The notes: generated by a model from the sequence alone, not told the origin. DNA of 64,000 nucleotides from Guyanagaster necrorhizus (GCF_019112545.1 NW_025064886.1:1685021-1749020); one strand, 5' to 3'; shown: positions 45,893-57,700, numbered from the stretch's first letter. Program-made: numbers and translations.

Positions 45893-47074
45893 GTTCGTTA
45901 ACGGGGAACTAGTCTCGCGACTCTCACGAGGTGCCAAGCGGTGTGCTTATAATTGAAAACTAATTGCTCTTCGAATCAGGAACATGTGAATGGGTCAAGG
46001 CGGCCAATCACCATACAGATCTATCCATCAACTGTAACGTCAGGATGATATCGAGCATACAAAACATTCAATACACGGTAATAAGGCTTGGCCGCACGGT
46101 GCCTCACTCACGGTCTCGTCGGGGCCTTGAATAGGGAGACCAAAACCAAAATCGGAAGACACAGTCGACGAGCGAGCGTCCAGCAATGCGTACATGATAC
46201 GATATAGCCAGTCATTGGTGCCCAGAGAATGTCCAAGGATAACCCAGGGCGATCTTCATTTGTGTTCGTCGACGCATGGATTTGCCGGCTTCTCCCTGCT
46301 TGGAGGCTTAGATAGTCCCTAATAAGCCCAGGAGAGCAATTGTCAGCATCTGCACAAATTGCTTTGCAAGGGACGCACTCATCCTCTCCTGACCCTGATA
46401 CGTGCCGAGCCCCATTCATGATCCTAAGTTACTTGCGGTTCTCCGATGTCAACGAATGTTTGCCAAAAAAAAAGTCGGTAAAGGCGTCGAGCCCGTCGAG
46501 TAAGCTCTGCAGTGTCATGTCAAGGTGGCGGTAAGAGGCAGAAATGTCGCCGCCGGCAACTTGACTTTCGACCACCATACCATGTACCTGTCTGCAGGAC
46601 ACTCTCGACACCAACCACTGGCCTGACCTCTCTGCTCCCACCATGTCAACAATAATGGATTGAAACGTGCAGAATTTCTCAGCAGGACCAGATCAGGGTC
46701 TCTACGGTCTCGTCAACAGCGACGTTGACGGATCGCAAACCGTATACCACCGTCGTTGTCTACGGTTTCAATACACTTCTCCCCCCCCTGGGCCTTCTCG
46801 ACTGCCGAAACATAATACAAACATGCTATCTCGGCGCTGGGAAACATTTACTGTGTCCGGCGATAGTGCAGAAAGTGCTGTCGAGTTCCTTCTGCACATA
46901 AATTACCGCCTTAATATCACCGAACCGCGAGGCACATTTTCCATTATGTCCACATGAAAGTTCTTGATCGCCTTCAAGTGAACTTTCTGTTCTATATCTA
47001 AAGATCATTGATGAGGGGTAATGAGGCCGTGAGGCACTTCTAAACAAGTAGCCCTCCCATCTCTCTACCACCCC
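45893..47074. other. Divergent intergenic region of GT2 and GH16 genes
   Basis: No gene is supported. Minus frames at 46,108-46,419 and 46,429-46,644 contain protein-like words (MTLQSLLDGLDAFTDFFFG, and DILWAPMTGYIVSC) in adjoining frames with in-frame stops, suggesting a decayed gene, but I cannot name it. Confidence 0.35.
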
Positions 47075-49209
47075 ATGGCCTCCTCGTCCTCTGTAGCACC
47101 ATCCATTGTGGTGAATCCCTTCGAGGATAGCCAGAGTGATGTCCAACCCTCCTTGATACAGAGACGTCCGGTGCAGCCCCGGATGCGCTCAAACTTGCTA
47201 CCAATCTCACTGTCGAATTCTACCGATCCTGCTACGCTCCGTGAACTCCAAGTACCCAAGCCATGGGTGCAAAATCCCAATTTTCGCGCCAGGGTTTCCT
47301 ACTGGCTCGTATATGTAATGATTCTTGTCGGAGTAGCTCTTGGTAAGTACATCCATTAACTTCTTAGAATTAAACTGACATTATGGCTGCGGTGGCTGGT
47401 GCATCGCTTCGGCGAGGAACAGGCCTTGGCGCACTGCAGGGCTGGGACGCTTTTAGGTCAAGAACGCTATCTGGCCAGTTCTGAACGAATGAGAAGCAAT
47501 CCTTTCTCCCAGCTTCACATGGCGTTCTAGAACCTGCCTTTTGAGATATCGTTCTACCACGCACCAGCCTTGCAGTTAACTCTTGTTCTACCATGCATAT
47601 ACGCGTCTGCCATGAAATATAGCGCGCATATAGTTGGATGTCTGTTCCGACTCACTATATATAGCTGGCGTGGTAGAACAAGACTTCCAAGGTCCTCTCC
47701 TTCCCGCATAAGCGCACCACTTCCGATGCGAATCCACAACAGGAGTGATACAATGCTATTTCACGTACAAGAACGTAATGCTTGACCATCAGGATTTGTG
47801 CCTCGTGATGGAGGAAGACTTCAACGGAACCGAAGACGATGTTTTTGGATCCAACGGATACTTTATGAGAGAGGTCGATGCCAGTGGATCTGGGTACGAT
47901 CGTTCTTTATGATCGTTTTCGGTCTCTCATCCTCCATAGGAATGGGCAGTTCGAAATGACGACCTCTTCGTCAAACAACTCCTACATCAAGGATGGAATT
48001 CTGTACCTTGTACCGACCCTCACCGAGGACGTCATTGGCGAGGACAATGTATTCAACGGATACGTCTACAACCTCACGGACTGCACGTTTAATGTGACAC
48101 AACCTAATGATGGGTACCTCATCACAGGCAACGGAACAACTGCAGGCTCTAGAGTGAGTTCCGCCTTCGTTTCGATTTTTTTTCTAAGCTAACCGGAGCT
48201 ATACAGACTTTCGATTATTCAGGTTATTACCATGCTTGCAGCGCCACCTCCAACTCTTCAGCGGGCACCGTTATCAACCCAGTCCAGAGCGCCCGTGTCA
48301 GCACACTCCTCAGTGCCCGAGGAGCACGTGGAGGAAGTATCAGATACGGCCGAATCGAAGTCCGCGCCAAAATGCCCACTGGAGACTGGATGTGGCCTGC
48401 GATCTGGTTGCTCCCGAAGGACAGCGTTTATGGTGAATGGCCGCAGAGCGGTGAGATCGGTTAGTCCAGCTTTCGTCTGTATTGCAAAGAAAATCAGAGC
48501 TCACTGGCTACCTTGTAGATATGGTCGAGTCACGAGGGAACGGAATTCGGTATACCAATCGCGGATCAAACTACGTCCAGGGCTCCCTGAATTGGGGTCC
48601 CACTGCCGCATTGAATGCCGTGGATAAAACCTTCTCTTGGTGGACGTTTCGCCGGCAATCATTCAGCGCTAAGATGCACACGTACGTGCTCGAGTGGACA
48701 GACGAGTTTATCCGGATCTATGTCGACACACGCGCGCACACGCTGTTGTCGTTCAAGTTCAAAGAATCTTTCTGGCAACTGGGTGATTTCCCGAGTGCGA
48801 TAACGTCTAACGGGCAGCAAGTGCCGCTGGAGAATCCATGGGCCAACGGGACATACTTGTCGGCGCCATTTGATCAGGAATTTTATCTGATTATGAACGT
48901 TGCGGTCGGGTCGACTGGGGGTTGGTTCCCGGATGGACAGGGCAATAAGCCTTGGTTGAATGGTGCTGCGAGTGAGTACCGCATTCGGTTCAATAATATG
49001 ACCTCCCTTACTGACGGTGTTGTGACCAGCCGCTATGCGAGATTTTGCGAGTGCGAAGGAGCTGTGGTACCCAACGTGGCCTGAGAATCCGGATGATAGG
49101 GGTATGGCTGTGTATGTCCTCTTTTGCGGCTGTGTTTTGTGATCTCGCTTACCGAAGCTGTGTCTGCAGGGACTATGTGAGGATGTACAAGCATTGCTCC
49201 GATTCGTGA
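47075..49209 (+). CDS. GH16 beta-glucanase-like membrane-anchored protein
   Basis: It starts MASSSSVAPSIVVNPFEDSQ, a cytosolic tail of about 70 residues, then VSYWLVYVMILVGVALG, a single signal-anchor helix (type II). The lumenal/extracellular part has HQDLCLVMEEDFNG, NSYIKDGILYLVPTLT and RGARGGSIRYGRIEVRAKMP, then GDWMWPAIWLLPKDSVYGEW and SGEIDMVESRGN, the ExDxxE catalytic motif with nucleophile and acid/base Glu both present. It ends WPENPDDRGMAV-DYVRMYKHCSDS. The WPAIWLLP and RYGRIEVRAK blocks resemble laminarinases and beta-glucan-recognition proteins, so cleavage or remodelling of beta-1,3-glucan in the cell wall is likely. The first intron is 400 nt (47,343-47,742) against the usual 50-60 and carries a palindromic repeat. 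The neighbouring glycosyltransferase points to cell-wall work as well. Confidence 0.85.
47551..47683. repeat. Inverted-repeat element inside the GH16 intron 1
   Basis: GTTCTACCACGCACCAGC at 47,551-47,568 is matched, in reverse complement, by 47,664-47,679 (GCTGGCGTGGTAGAAC), with one extra A. A third copy of the motif, TCTTGTTCTACCATGC, lies at 47,581-47,596 and also pairs with 47,668-47,683 (15 of 16). The layout fits a small MITE-like insertion or a foldback repeat; no clear target-site duplication is visible. Confidence 0.55.
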
Positions 49210-49329
49210 CGATGTAGACTTTCATTCCTTCTCGTAGGGTTGTTATTGTTATATGTTGTCTCTGGGTCTGTTTTAAATTGATATCTCACAGTCAAGTGTA
49301 CGCTTTCATTAGCAGATCTTCCAAAACTT

Positions 49330-51790
49330 TTAATCTAGACGATCATTTCGAGAATTCAGTTGCTGTTTCAGGCGAGCAGAGCTGTTGAGGCTTCAACAGT
49401 GCAGTTACGCTAGATTGCAACTATTCCCTTTGAAGTAGCATTGAGTTACGAAAGGGCTGGTTTGAGTCTGAATTACAGCAGTAATCACCATCAGCATAAC
49501 AGCACGCCAATCATGATGGTGAGTAGTCATCAGGATAAGTATTTGTTATCCGAACGTGCTAAACCTGCCTTTTACCCGTTCTCTACGATGTCGTGGCGGA
49601 GTCACATAACATCGGCTGCCAAGAACTTCCAACTTGGCTATAATATTCAGAAACGTGAGGCGTACTTCCTCATTTAATGCGTACTAACCAATTTCTTAGC
49701 TTATCCATGGAGGGGTACAACACCATTCGCGTGTATCTTTTTTGTAGGATTGACAATACTGCTGGTCTTCATCAACAGTAAGCCGACTTTCTTTCAGTAA
49801 CTACAGACTCTGAACGCCGTTTTCTAGTTCCTTTATCGGCATACGACGTTGTCCAGGAATTTACATACACTCCAAACGATACTTCCCCATCACTTCCCTT
49901 CAACAGCGTCGTTCCTGCATCCCTTAGACACACAGCCGGGGATTTTACACCACAGACATTCAAAGTCGGCGATACTATTCAAAGCAATCTCTCTGCCTTT
50001 AACTATGTGATTACGGAGGCGTTTAAGGATAGCGCCTCATACGATCCTGTTGGCTCGTTCCCTTATTATAATAATCCCTTATCATCGTGTGATGTTGTAA
50101 GTCCATTGCATTAGTATAGTCATTTATCTGACCCTCCTAGTCAAATATTTCGTTGTCGTTACGAAAGGAGGAGCGGGCCTCGTTGTCTGTACGTTTATGT
50201 TACAATCACATTTTGGCTGACCAATAAATTAAATTTTCTTATAGGCAGTTATCTCTTGTTGGTTACCTGTGTACTACAGGATGACTCTAAGTCTAAATCA
50301 CGCATCGATGCAAGATCGTACATTCCAGTTTCTGAGTGCCATGCTCGACCTAGATGCTTTGCTCACAGATGCGGTAAATGTGACAATTTTGCACGCTATC
50401 ATGCACAGCTCATGCAATACTCTTAGGAATACGGGTGGGATTCAGAAAAGTTCGTTTACCTTTTGTTCTTTATGCTCCTAAGCCAATGATTCCTAGTGTC
50501 ACGCTGACTACTGACAATGGGAATTTAGGACCTACTAGCAATCAGACTGTCACCGGCATCGACATTTCAGTATTTCCCTGTTGCGTTTGCGGTGGCGAGG
50601 GTTGGTACGGAGAACCAAACGTTGAAACACAATCACAAGTGCCGATGATGTTTGACCACCCTTTTTGTGACGGCGATGTGGCAAAGTTCAAGGCAGACTG
50701 GGCAGCCGTGTACTATGGACAAGGCGCTTTTTTGGGTTAGACACCGCATCGGGGTGGGTACCAAGAACTGACATAGAAATCTTTGTAGATTTTATAGATG
50801 GTGAAGGGCCGTCCAGCCCGGGCGCTAATATCCTACCACCAAATGAAGAACTCGAAGTACCTTCAAACGTTCAACTTGTGCTCCAGAATGCATTCCAAGC
50901 CATCTATCACACCATTCGACTCGATCTCGGTGTGATTCGCCCGAATCAGATATTCACATCATCAAGTATGTTCAATGAGAGCATATTGGCGGTGCCTCTC
51001 TTCCAGTCTTTCATCACGCCCAATAGTACTCCCCCCCCTTTTCCTGTGCTCTCACTGTATACATCGTTCATCGTGAATAATTCATGTGCCAATGCAAGTC
51101 GGGTAAGACGCTCCGCAAGTGATTTCAGCTATTACTACCAACATGCATCCCAATTTGGACCTCTCGATGTTAGGGTACCCTCTGTATCATATCTTCGACC
51201 AGTGTTCCGCCGAAAATCTACAGCGTCAGCCATATCTAGTGTTTTTGTGGCTACGTTCGCCATGGTCTCTGCGGCGTGGTCCCTATTCCATTTCATCGCT
51301 GGTTCCTTCTGCGGGAGACAAAGTGGTACGGAAATGTCTTGCGTGAATAACGACCGACTGCCTGATTCGGTTGCTTAGATGAATCCGGCGGTTGTCCGCA
51401 TTGTAGCCATTGTCGAGGTAATTGGATATCATTGCATGATATACAGTGTCTTGACAAAATCGGTTCTATCAAATTACAGGTCCCAGCGGAGATCCTGAAT
51501 CTGTGTTACTGGTATCAGGCTGCGATAACCGCCATGAGGAGATAGCCATGGGAGAAATGGATCACCATAAATGAATTATGTTGGGATGTAATACTTCTCG
51601 TTGACAACGATTCTTTTGAATTCAGTAATGTTACGGTCTCAGGATGTGTAATAGAACAGACTCTACTTAGTAAAGTTCGAAGTACTGTGTATGCAGGAAG
51701 GGGTGACACTAGTTCATTGACGAGAACGCGCTCTATCTTAGCCGAGACACGTAATAATGGGACCCTTGGGTGAACAACTAATGAAGGGCA
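49330..51790 (+). repeat. Tandem duplication, unit 1
   Basis: Coding and flanking sequence closely matches 52,380-55,035. Similarity starts in the 5' flank (GAATTCAGTTGCTGTTTCAG against GAGTTCAGTTCCTGTTTTAA) and ends in the 3' flank at AACTAATGAA before the two copies part company. The start codons are 3,191 bp apart. Confidence 0.85.
49588..51378 (+). CDS. Membrane-anchored protein, tandem copy 1
   Basis: The ATG at 49,588 opens MSWRSHITSAAKNFQLGYNI-QKP; the first intron is 49,655-49,699 (45 nt). Next comes YPWRGTTPFACIFFVGLTIL, a membrane helix, then IPLSAYDVVQEFTYTPND and a long extracellular-type domain with many Asn-x-Ser/Thr sites and paired Cys (LSSCDVSNIS, ISCWLPVYYRMT, ISVFPCCVCG, HPFCDGDVAKF). 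It continues VLQNAFQAIYHTIRLDLGVI, VPSVSYLRPVFRRKSTASAI and a C-terminal helix SSVFVATFAMVSAAWSLFHF before a short Cys-containing tail ending LPDSVA. Six or so short introns splice in frame, for about 590 residues. The layout, with a YPWR block before helix 1 and a VRVPS-YLRPV-RRKS block before helix 2, is a common, uncharacterised Agaricomycete family. Function is unknown; surface or endomembrane location is inferred. Confidence 0.75.
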
Positions 51791-52379
51791 AAAGAGAGAC
51801 GCACACGTAGGCGTCTATGAGCACGTGTCACATTGGCAAGTCCTGATGATGAAAATTGTCCGGCGGGTGCTGACCAAGAGACCTGTGCTAGTACAGAGGA
51901 TGCAGGTCGGCCCAGAAAGGAGAAGAAGACGGCAAGTGCCGCACAGGTTCCACTAGAAGACGTGACTCAGGCTGCTTCATCAAACGCCGCCTCGCAATTT
52001 CTGGACCCTTTTAGTCTTCCAGAGCAATGAGAACCTCCTTTTACTGTGCGGGAAATCAACGGCCCTCTGATGTAGTCACATTATGAGTAGATTTCTGTTA
52101 CAATTCATGACGACTCACTCATACCTTTCGCTATCCAGAAAACAGTCCCTTAATCCTAACCTCCACTTTTATCGAAACTGTCGCTTTAAAAGCCCGCCTT
52201 CTACTCAGATGGTCGAACAGACAGTGAAGATCAACATGTATGAATGTAGCAGAGTACGGTAGCGAAAGTAAAAGGAATTGTTACTGTCGTAAGAGAGATA
52301 GTGAATAAAAAGGCGAGGAAAGGAAAAGGTGGTCACAAAATGTTTGTGGAATCAATCAGTAAGCGGCGTGTTTCAAACT
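51791..52379. other. Unique spacer between the tandem copies
   Basis: It is not matched after the second copy, where the copia element begins instead. A plus frame ending at 52,030 (ASPDDENCPAGADQETCAST onward, Glu/Lys/Ala-rich, with stop) looks like the C-terminal tail of some protein and may be a fragment of a lost gene. Confidence 0.35.
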
Positions 52380-55035
52380 AGAAAAACATTTTGAGAGTTC
52401 AGTTCCTGTTTTAAGGGAGCAGAGATGTCGAACGTTGACTAATCCGATGATAGCCATCAAGTTGCTGGGGGACTGGTTCGAGATTACAACAATAATTACC
52501 ATCGTCATAACACCACGCTAATCGTGTTGGTGGGCAGTCATCAGCGTGGTGTCTCTACTTCCCCAAGCACTTCTGTGGCTGCCGACGCACCTGTGCGAGT
52601 CCACTCGGTTGCAACTATTCCCTTTGAAGGTTGATGGTTATCATTGAGTTACGAGAGAGCTGGTTCGAGTCTGGATTACGGCGGTAATTACCATCAGCAT
52701 AACGCCAAGCCAAACGTGATGATATATAAGTATTTGTTATCCGAACGTGCTAAACCTGCCTTTTATTCGTTCTCTACGATGTCGTGGCGGAGTCAAATAA
52801 CTTCGGCTGCCAAGAACTTCCAACTTGGCTATAATATTCAGAAACGTGAGGCGTACTTCCTCATTTAATGCGTACTAACCAATTTCTTAGCTTATCCATG
52901 GAGAGGTACAACACCACTCGTGTGTATCTTTTTTGTGGGATTGACAATGTTGTTGGTCTTCGTCAATAGTAAGCGGGGTTTCTACCAGAAACTACAGACT
53001 CTGAACGCCGTTTTCTAGTTCCTTTATCGGCATACGACGTTGTCCAGGAATTTACATACACTCCAAATGATACTTCCCCATCACTTCCCTTCAGCAGCGT
53101 CGTTCCTGCATCCCTTAGACACACAGCCGGGGATTTTACACCACAGACATTTAAAATCGGCGATACGATCCAAAGTAATCTCTCTGCCTTTAACTATGTG
53201 ATTACGGACGCGTTTACGGATAGCTCGTTAACCTATCCTGTGGGTTCGTTCCCTTATTATAATAATCCCTTATCATCGTGTGATGTTGTAAGTCCATTGC
53301 ATTAGTATAGTCATTTATCTGACCTTCCTAGTCGAATATTTCGTTGTCGTTACGAAAGGAGGAGCGGGCCTCGTTGTCTGTACGTTTATATCACACTCAC
53401 ATTTTGGCTGACCAATAAATTAAATTTTCTTATAGGCAGTTATCTATTGTTGGTTCCCTGTGTACTACAGGATGACTCTAAGTCTAAATCATGCATCGAT
53501 GCAAGATCGTACATTCCACATTTTGAATGCTGTGCCCGACCTAGATGGTTTGCTCACAGATGCGGTAAATACGACAATTTTGCACGCTATCATGCACAAC
53601 TCATGCAATACTCTTAGGAATGCGGGTGGGATTCAGAAAAGTTCATTCACTTTCTGTTCTTTATGCTCCTGAATTAATGGCTCCTAGTGTCACGCTGGTC
53701 AATGACAATGGGGATTCAGGACCTACTAGCAATCAGAATGTCACCGGCCTCGATGTCTCGGTATATCCTTGTTGCAATTGTGCTGACAATGGTTTGTACT
53801 ATGAATCTTATATTAAATCGGTAGTAGCAGGCCAGCCATGGCTAGTGTCAATCCTGATCGATCACCCTCCTTGTGACGGCGATGTGGCAAAGTTCCAGGG
53901 AACTTGGACAACCGCGTACTATGGACAAGGAGCTTTTTTTGGTTAGGCACTACATCGGAGTGGGTACCAAGAACTGACATAGAAATCTGTAGATTTTACG
54001 GGTGGTGGAGGGCTGTTCGGCCCGGGCGCTAATATCCTACCACCAAACGACGTACTCGAAGTACCTTCAAACGTTCAGCTTGTGGTCCAAAATGCATTCC
54101 AAGCCATCTATCACACCATTCGACTCGATCTCGGTGTGATTCGCCCGAATCAGATATTCACATCACCAAATGTGTTCAGTGAGAGCATATCGGCGGTGCC
54201 TCTCTACAAGCCTTCCAACATGACATTCGACCGTGACGATACCGGCCAGCCTGCTGTTGTGCTCGGAGGAATCTCGAGGTGTATTGCATCGTGGGTCGTG
54301 AATAATTCATATGCCAATGCAAGTCGGCAAGCACACTTCACAAATGATTTCTTGAACTTTTACTACCAACAAGCACTCCAATTCGGACCTTTTGATGTCC
54401 GGGTTCCCTCCGTGTCGTATCTTCGACCAGTGTTCCGCCGAAAATCCACAGCGTCAGCCATATCTAGTGTTTTTGTGGCTACGTTTGCCATGGTTTCTGC
54501 AGCGTGGTCCCTATTCAATTTCATCGCTGGTACCTTCTGCAAAGGTCAAAGCGGTACGGAAATGTCTTGTGTGAATAACGACCAGCTGTCTGATTCGGTT
54601 GCTTAGATGAATCCAGTGGTTGTCCGCATTGCAGCCATAATTATCGAGGTAACTGGATATCATTCCAGGATATGTAGCGTACTGACAAAATGGGCTCTAT
54701 CAAATTGCAGATCCTAGCGGAGATTCTGAGTCTGTGTTACTGGTATCACGCTGCGATAGCCGCTATGAAGAGATAGCCATGGGAGAAATGGATCACCATA
54801 AATGAAATATTTTGGGATGTAATACTTCTCGTTGACAACGATTCTTTTGAATTCAGTAATGTTACGGTTTCAAGACTAATCCAGTATTTGTGTAATAGAA
54901 CAGACTCTACTTGGTAAAGTTCGAAGTACTGTATATGCAGGAAGGGGTGCTACCAGTTCATCGACGAGAACGCGCCCTATCTTAGCCGAGACACGTTATA
55001 ATGGGCCCCTTGGGTGAACAACTAATGAATAGCGA
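52380..55035 (+). repeat. Tandem duplication, unit 2
   Basis: Second copy of 49,330-51,790. Its 5' flank contains an additional short internal duplication (about 52,470-52,545 against 52,650-52,725) not present in unit 1. The copia element starts just downstream, at the point where similarity to unit 1 ends. Confidence 0.8.
52779..54606 (+). CDS. Membrane-anchored protein, tandem copy 2
   Basis: The ATG at 52,779 opens MSWRSQITSAAKNFQLGYNI, and the gene has the same exon plan as copy 1: YPWRGTTPLVCIFFVGLTML helix, IPLSAYDVVQEFTYTPND, CDVSNIS-type exons, a C-terminal SAISSVFVATFAMVSAAWSL helix and an end at LSDSVA. The reading frame is intact. Most exons differ from copy 1 at only a few positions, but two extracellular patches are clearly different: CCNCADNGLYYESYIKSV with an insertion (copy 1: CCVCGGEGWYGEPNVETQ), and YKPSNMTFDRDDTGQPAVVL in place of FQSFITPNSTPPPFPVLS. 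One poly-T site before a splice donor near 53,935 changed by substitution without shifting the frame. Function is unknown, as for copy 1. Confidence 0.75.
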
Positions 55036-55406
55036 AAGAGAGACATGCACTCATAATAGAGGGAGGATGTAAGTATTCACTATGAATGAGCATAAGTAAT
55101 AGTTATGGATATTGTGATGGTATATACATACCTCAGTCGGACACAGTGATGGTAGAATGACTGAGGTATGCAGGTAACTACAGGTGAAGTGTATAAGTAA
55201 TTGTAAGGACAGGAGGTTGATATAATAGGTAAGAAAGAATGAGTGACAATCAAAAGTAAAACATATTGGTATAAGATATGGATATCTTCTAATGCTCCCC
55301 CATGTCTGAACTATGCCATTGCAACAATATTGAGAGCCTCCAAGTATCAGTTGTGTGTATCATGAGCCAATGGCTTGGTGAACATATCTGCTGGGTTTGA
55401 GTCACC

Positions 55407-56597
55407 TCAGATAAACTCAACTTTCAAGTCACCATCTTGAACATGCTCATGAATAAAGTGCTTCTGAATATTGATGTGTTTGACCTTGTGGTGGGACTTC
55501 ATGTTTGATGTCAGAGCCACTGTATCTTGGTTGTCCCCATAAAGTAGAGCTGGACAAGGCTGCAGGAGTTGGACTTCCTTCATCCATGACATCATCCACA
55601 TCATCTGCTGTGCTGTGTGAGTTAGAGAGATGTATTCAGCCTTGACCATTGAAAGTGTCACCATTGCCTGATGCTTCAAGCTCTAGCAGGCAGGACCTCT
55701 GGCCATCATAAACACATAGCCAGACATCAAATACATCATGTTCTGACATCCACCATAATCAGCATCAACATATTCAACCAGGACAAGGGATTTGTCTCAC
55801 AAGTAGATGATTCCATAGTCTATTGTGCCCTTGCTATATCCCAGGACATGCAAGAGAGCCTTCCAGTGTGCTATTCCAGAGTTTGCTTGAAAATGAGTGA
55901 GCACACTGACTGGGTAACAAAAGTCTGAACACATTACTAGCTGTCCCCACATAACATGATCTAAAAGATGATGGTATGAGTGTTCCTCCATCTCATCTTA
56001 TTCTGCTTGTGTTCTAGGTGATTGTGAGCAGTCAAGAACAATACTTACTGGAAGCAGGATCAAGCATAGAGTGAGGTATGAGAAGTTGAAGTCAATGAAT
56101 ATATTCTTCCAGTAAGAGCATTGTGAGAATGAGATCATACCGGCCTTGAGGTTCTAGTCAATTCTCATACCCAGGAAGTAGTGGTTCTCCCCCACATCCA
56201 TAAGGTTCCACTTCTCTTCAAGCTCACCCTTCTGATGACTTGCTTCCTCCTTGCTCAACAATGCATTCCATACATCATCTGTATATATATCAGTAATGGT
56301 ATAATTCTTCTCTGATTCACTGATAGTCTGCACACATGAGTCTGCATGAGAGGTTTTATAACTTAGATCAGTGTACATCTTCTCTAAGGTCTTGTACCAG
56401 TCATGCTCACTCTGTATCATTCCATAGATAGTATGTACTAACTTGCAGACTTTGTTTTCTTGTCTTTTGATGATGTAACCTGATAGCTGGCATATATAGA
56501 TATTATCTCTTGTTTTGCTGTTCAAATATGCAGAGACAAAGTCAGCTTGCCCTAAGTGTAAGTCTAGCTTTGCAGCAACAGCAGCAGACATGTGCAC
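55407..56597 (-). pseudogene. copia reverse transcriptase/RNase H remnants
   Basis: Minus 56,154-56,597 reads LGQADFVSAYLNSKTRDNIY and VCKLVHTIYGMIQSEHDWYK, the copia reverse-transcriptase signature (Q-D-V-AYLN and VCKL-K-IYG). Minus 55,797-55,991 has HWKALLHVLGYSKGTIDYGI, the segment linking RT to RNase H. Minus 55,407-55,679 has VTLSMVKAEYISLTHTAQQM, LLYGDNQDTVALTSNMKSHH and KHINIQKHFIHEHVQDGDLK, the copia RNase H end. The pieces are in different frames or separated by stops, so no polyprotein can be made. Confidence 0.8.
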
Positions 56598-57033
56598 AGA
56601 TTTAGAGTTGAGTCACTGCAGCCCAAGTGTTGTTGTAATTGAGACCATATTGTTGGATATATCTCTTGCTGATCAGTCTTTCCTTGTTATGGAGCCAGTT
56701 ACCATCACTATTCCACTTCATTCCATATACCCACTTGCAGTCCATAATATTAGTGTCTTTGGTTGCATTCTCAAGATCCTAGATGTATTTCTGGAGATGC
56801 ATATTGAACTCTATATCCATTGCAGCTCTCCATCTCATCTCATTCACCTTTAATGCATCTCTATAGTTCTTGGGGACATAGAGATCCAGCTTAGCCTCTG
56901 ATAATGCCATGAATGCACATGGTAGTCTGTTGTTGGTGGCCCAATCATCACCCTTTAAGCAAGCCTTAGTCTCATGCTAAGCTGACATAAATGATTCTGT
57001 TAAGTTGGAGCTTGGGTGTGTCAGCTCTGATAA

Positions 57034-57700
57034 TCAGCATAGAGTGGATTCATCAGAGATATCAGGTATGACAGGTTCAGATGCATGAGTCATCATAGTC
57101 ATAGTTGATGTCAGAGTAGATGAGGGCATGAATGTAGCCTCTAACTCAGTCTCCTTCACAGCCATGAAGTAGTGAGCAACACTCTCATCAAAGATGACAT
57201 TATAAGATACAAACATGTGTTCTGACTGGTTGAGAACATGATAGTTTGATCCTGTATATCTCAGAAACACACACTTCTTTGATTATGAGTCAAGTTTGTT
57301 CCCACTGTCCATCAAAATACCACTAGACATAGGCTTATAAGTCTGGCATGTTGAATTAAAGATATGGAAGAAGTCCATGTTCTGCCAGTGTCCAGTGAAA
57401 ACCTCAGCAGAAATCTTGCCAGAGTGATAATGTGAGGGAGTGAGGTTCCAGAAAAAATTGATATTGCAGCTGCCTCAGCCTAATAATAGTCTGCAAGTCT
57501 CAAGTTGCTAAGTAATGCTCTTGTGTCTTCTATTATTGTCTGAATTGCATGCTCAGCAAGTTTATTTTGTGCTGAGGAGTGAGGAGCTGTAAGTTCTAGC
57601 ATAATCCTATGCTTGGCACAGTAATCAGTCCACTTTGTGTTAAGCCTAAGTGTCATGTGATCTGAGACATGTGATAGACAGATGTCCCTTCACACTTCAA
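57034..57700 (-). pseudogene. copia integrase remnant
   Basis: Minus-strand frames read HRIMLELTAPHSSAQNKLAE followed by HAIQTIIEDTRALLSN, the copia integrase core block carrying the catalytic Glu (E of LAE). A TAG then stands where copia integrases have Trp before AEAAA. Farther on, VFLRYTGSNYHVLNQSEHMF and VIFDESVAHYF match the end-of-integrase segment. The upstream catalytic Asp region is not readable, and the gypsy insertion cuts it. Confidence 0.75.

Noticed and set aside
45893..45937. Upstream start of the glycosyltransferase at 45,937
   Set aside because: The codon there is TTG; the first in-frame ATG is at 45,892.
49441..49587. Longer N-terminal extensions of the tandem genes (from 49,441 and 52,644)
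   Set aside because: These frames begin with TTG, not ATG; the first well-supported start is MSWRS at 49,588 and 52,779, which keeps the family's short N terminus.
51700..51780. Sequence TTAGCCGAGACACG recalling the U2 snRNA start
   Set aside because: Only a few bases match, no Sm site or branch-recognition sequence follows, and the same sequence is simply repeated after the second tandem copy.
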